Below, piece after piece: positions 61,150-64,000 of a DNA stretch of 64,000 bases. Where the stretch lies: contig NC_134460.1 in NCBI RefSeq assembly GCF_047948215.1, positions 149,352,049-149,416,048 on the forward strand, given 5' to 3'. The notes beneath the pieces are model-generated. The model was not told where the DNA came from. It ran no database searches and worked only from the letters and a program-made list of their open reading frames with translations. Within the stretch, counting starts at the first letter, position 1; each line of letters opens with the position of its first letter. Made by a program: the position numbers and the translations under genes. This DNA comes from Lycorma delicatula. Lineage: Eukaryota; Arthropoda; Insecta; Hemiptera; Fulgoridae.

Positions 61150-61506
61150 TTACACAGAGATGGAGCAAGTATACACTGTATGATCAAATGACTTATGATA
61201 TTTGGCAAGTATGATCCTTTGGATGGTTTCAGTAGAGTCTTTAGTTACTTGTTTGTGGCAGTCTAGAAAAGCTAACAAGTTTTGATATTTTCTGAAAAAT
61301 GGATAAATTTGAAGTTCAAGCTTTATGTTATACTTTATTTTAAAAGGTTTAACCAGAATGAACATACAAAAAAAGTTAGATTCCGCTTCAAAGGATTCTT
61401 CCCCTTTATTTTGATGGTAAAAAAGTGGGGGCTGCTGAATTTGAACATGATTATATATCCATTCAATAGAACACTTGGGATCCCCAAAAACTTCTATGAC
61501 AGACAA
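61150..61506 (-). other. Unidentified open frame (118 codons)
   Basis: Open minus-strand frame in the intron between exons A and B, with no ATG at its upstream end. It reads plausibly ('VIEVFGDPKCSIEWIYNHVQ', 'KYQNLLAFLDCHKQ', 'ETIQRIILAKYHKSF') but matches no family I know. 'ETIQRII' repeats, in the same frame, the start of exon B. It may be a decayed element or a partial exon duplication; it may also be chance. Confidence 0.2.
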
Positions 61507-61589
61507 AATTGTTACAAAAATTCACAATGCTGTATTGAACTGCCACTGACTGAAGATGCATGAGGTTGCTGATATGCAAACATTTTTAC

Positions 61590-62320
61590 AGACTGTGAAT
61601 ACTGCATTTTGCATGATATTTTGGGTATGAAGAAACTTTACACAAAGTCCCATACTCGTTTGTTAACAGTCTCATGTGTGTGTTTAGACTTGATTCTACT
61701 GAGTTTTTTTTTATGTTTTGCAACAATGATGAACATGCCATAAACCAAACAGTGAGTTGGAGCAGGTGAAAGCCCACTGAAGAAGGCAAAATAGATCCAT
61801 CTGCAGGAAAAGTCATGACTATGGATTTTTGGAATTCTTGTGATGCAGTACTCATAGACTACCTGGAAAAAGGCAGGACTGTCACCAGAAAGTATTGTGC
61901 TTCATTACTGGACTGATTAAAGGGTGTTATTCAGGCAAAATGTGAACATCTGGTCTAAAAGAAAGTGCTCTTTTATCATGATAATGCACTTCCTCACATG
62001 CCCTGGGTTGTTGCTGCAAAATGCCATGACAAGTTCCAAGTGCGCCTAATGCACATTTCCATATCTGCAATAAATGTTTTCATTTGTGTCTTATACGCCA
62101 GATTTAGCTCCTAGCAATTACTTCCTGTTCCCAAACCTAAAGAAATGGCACTCAGGATGATGATTCATTTCAAATGAGGAGTTCAAAGCTGACACAACTA
62201 TGTAGTTTGCAGAATTGTACAAATTGCATTAAATTAAGGGTATTAAAAGTTGGAAGATCGTTGGTCTAAACATATTAAATTACAAAGTGCCTAAATTGAA
62301 AAATAAACAGAAAACTTGTG
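61590..62320 (+). pseudogene. mariner transposase relic (mellifera-like type)
   Basis: Across frames: 'LGMKKLYTKSHTRLLTV' (LGM-x-KL-x-x-x-W-x-PRLLT), 'SAGKVM' with a degraded F-W-D-x-x-G block, 'IDYLEKGRT' and 'YYASLLD'-like remnants, 'FYHDNALPHMPWVVAAKCHD' split by decay (F-HQDNAP-H block), 'YTPDLAPSNYFLFPNLKKW' (SPDLAPSDYFLF block) and 'SNEE'. Many frameshifts and stops. A different mariner subfamily from the relic at 58.7 kb. Confidence 0.72.
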
Positions 62321-63176
62321 TTTTCTTTGTTAGGCTGAGACCTTTCCGAACAGCCCTCAAACAAACAGCATACCGGAATTTTGCAGAGTGCTACTGGCAA
62401 CCCATTGAAGAAATTTGAAAGGAACTCCATAAAATGAAAAAATGTAATAGAAAATTTCCCTGTAATTTGAAAGTAATTATAAATAATTTTGAATATTTAA
62501 AAAAAAAATATAGGTAATTACTTATTACTAATTTTACTATTAAGTGCTTTTATAGTGCATACTTATTTACCAGACAATATTCAGTACATGTAAAAAGTTA
62601 TCTTATTAAAGAGAAAGAGTTAATGTGCTCTTGTCTCATTTCTGATTAAAAACTGAATGTCAGTTTGATCTTAGTTAAATGACAGAAATAGTATATTAAC
62701 TCTCCCTTCTCCTTTAAATAAATCATGAAATGACTGAAGATTCTAAAAAAAAAATGTTCTGAGTAGAGGTCGCCTATGAAAGCAGTATACTGAGTGGGCA
62801 CATATCAACAAAATAAATTAAACCGTCTAAATAACAGTTAATTAAACAATATTTAATTATTGTTGTGTTATACTGACTTCTGAGTATTCTAATGGAACAG
62901 TATTCCATTAGACTAGAATGTTTTAATGTTCTCACATCTTTTGCATGTTACTTTTTATCATGGGAACCTTTATATTCCCACTAAAATTCAACTAGATCTG
63001 TTTTTTATCTATTATGTTTACACACTCTGTTCTACTACAGATAGCTTACTGCTTAAAACGTTTTTCTGTGTGTTCTTAACTTTAAGTTAAGTGTTTGTAT
63101 ACATGCCTGACGGTCATAGCAACTAATTCTTGTATAAAAATCCCATTGAATTTAGTAATTTAACCATAAAAATTAC
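62321..63176. other. Intron sequence, no gene seen
   Basis: AT-rich, CpG-poor. Small perfect hairpin at 62888-62912 (TCTAATGGAA arms). Confidence 0.5.
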
Positions 63177-63523
63177 CTGCTTATGATAATGTTCGTTTGA
63201 ATTATTCCAATTGTTTCCTCTCCACTCTTGGTTCGCAACAAGAGGTGGGAGACTAGAATTATTGAAACTAACATGTGGTGGTATCAGTGTAGGGGACATA
63301 TAGTTTCCATAGTATGAATTCTCAGCCGGTTCAATAGCTGCGTGTCTTCTTGTCGATTTCACCAGTGACATTGCATTTTGTGGTGATGATTGATTCTGCG
63401 ATTGTGACCATGATTGATTCTGTGATTGTGACCATGATTGATTCATTCTGTCTTGTAAGGAATTGTTAGTTATCTTTCTAGTGGATAGTGCTGGAGAATA
63501 ACTAGAATTAAGTTGAGGGAAAC
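63177..63523 (-). CDS. Exon A of the minus-strand gene (Q/S/N-rich)
   Basis: 347 nt between acceptor TGATTTCAG and donor GTAATTTTTA. Two bases complete a Gly codon, then 'FPQLNSSYSPALSTRKITNN', a 'NQSWSQSQ' repeat encoded by two 24-nt units (63388-63435), 'STRRHAAIEPAENSYYGNYM', 'SPTLIPPHVSFNNSSLPPLV' and a final '..NEHYHKQ' in phase 0 with exon B. Low-complexity and likely disordered; the protein's start lies in an exon beyond the right edge. Membership of the TOG gene depends on the B to C link. Confidence 0.68.
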
Positions 63524-64000
63524 CTGAAATCAAATCATAATAGTTATGTTTGACTTAATTAAAACTGAAATAAAATTTTAAACTTGGTTTATTACACAGA
63601 AATTCTGAAAACATAAAGCTATAATAGAAAATTTATTTAAAACTATAAATTTTCTTAAACTCCATTAGTTTTTTAAAGGTTTGTTAGTTTTTAAACAAAG
63701 AGGTGTTTACAACATCTCTGGTGAATTTTGGGAATTTTAAACTTTTTTTTATTAAAATAGGTAGAATACTAATTTATAATGGTTTTTAAGTATTGCCTTT
63801 TTGGTTATTGACTTACTTTTCTTCTATTTTTTAAAAAGTATTTCATGTTTTTGTGTATTAGCTACTTGGTGGTCATCATTTAACAGTTTAAATGGCCATA
63901 TAGTTTTAAAAATTTAAATAAATTTTTCTTTTAGTAATGGTTTTTGAGTGTTTTATTGTTTTGAATTTATTACTGTAATCATTTAACTTAAATATTTATT
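63524..64000. other. Intron sequence at the right edge
   Basis: AT-rich, no recognised content. The upstream exon(s) of the minus-strand gene should be to the right. Confidence 0.5.

Noticed and set aside
1..64000. Search for CRISPR arrays, integrated viral genes or prokaryotic gene clusters
   Set aside because: None seen; all reverse transcriptase signals carry LINE-type (non-LTR) motif order, with no gag, protease, integrase or envelope blocks.

Overview
The window looks like an AT-rich, intron-heavy insect genome. A hemipteran is my best guess, from the style of the repeats: a young CFDP2/RTE-like LINE, R1- and Jockey-type LINEs, hAT, IS630/mariner, MULE-like relics, MITEs and tRNA-derived SINEs. 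No bacterial operons, rRNA, genuine tRNA genes or CRISPR arrays are visible. Host coding sequence is only a few kb of 64 kb; most of the rest is intron filled with decayed mobile elements.

Two host genes can be supported. (1) On the minus strand, a chain of short exons runs from about 63.5 kb down to 6.6 kb and is open at both window edges. The seven exons from 23.1 kb to 6.6 kb join in one continuous reading frame through canonical GT/AG sites. They encode a proline-rich linker followed by a HEAT/TOG-type helical repeat that best resembles the TOGARAM1/crescerin (CHE-12) family of ciliary microtubule regulators. An eighth exon at 26.2-26.48 kb joins in phase. Two more exons (60.3 and 63.2-63.5 kb) join each other in phase, and could join the rest across a roughly 34 kb intron through a weak acceptor; that last link is tentative. 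(2) On the plus strand, a single-exon ALG14 homologue (48316-48978; second step of lipid-linked oligosaccharide synthesis at the ER) sits inside that giant intron.

Layout: 1-2.6 kb, nothing I can name. 2.6-6.4 kb, an antisense LINE tail, then a DUF4817-type transposase relic split by an R1-like LINE. 6.6-26.5 kb, TOG-gene exons C to J with introns carrying foldback elements, an IS630 relic, a SINE with target duplications, two hAT relics and a Jockey/I-like LINE. 28-29.8 kb, an R1-type LINE and SINEs. 32.3-34.1 kb, a hAT-like non-autonomous element with a nested young LINE. 35-41.4 kb, a MITE, a second transposase relic split by the same R1-like LINE family, and a third transposase relic. 43.9-46.7 kb, AT repeats, a 175-bp tandem duplication, an inverted-repeat element and a TTA-flanked MITE. 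48.2-50.4 kb, ALG14 and a diverged tandem repeat. 52.2-54.5 kb, IS630 and MULE relics. 55.0-58.3 kb, a complete LINE with 11-bp target duplications and one in-frame stop. 58.7-64 kb, two mariner relics and exons A and B of the minus-strand gene.

The most unusual signals are these: the same LINE family sits at nearly the same codon of the same transposase family in two separate places; a CpG-rich block (about 3.6-41.4 kb) is embedded in strongly CpG-poor DNA; and many unrelated short, near-perfect hairpins are scattered through the introns. All family names rest on reading translated motifs by eye; no searches were run.
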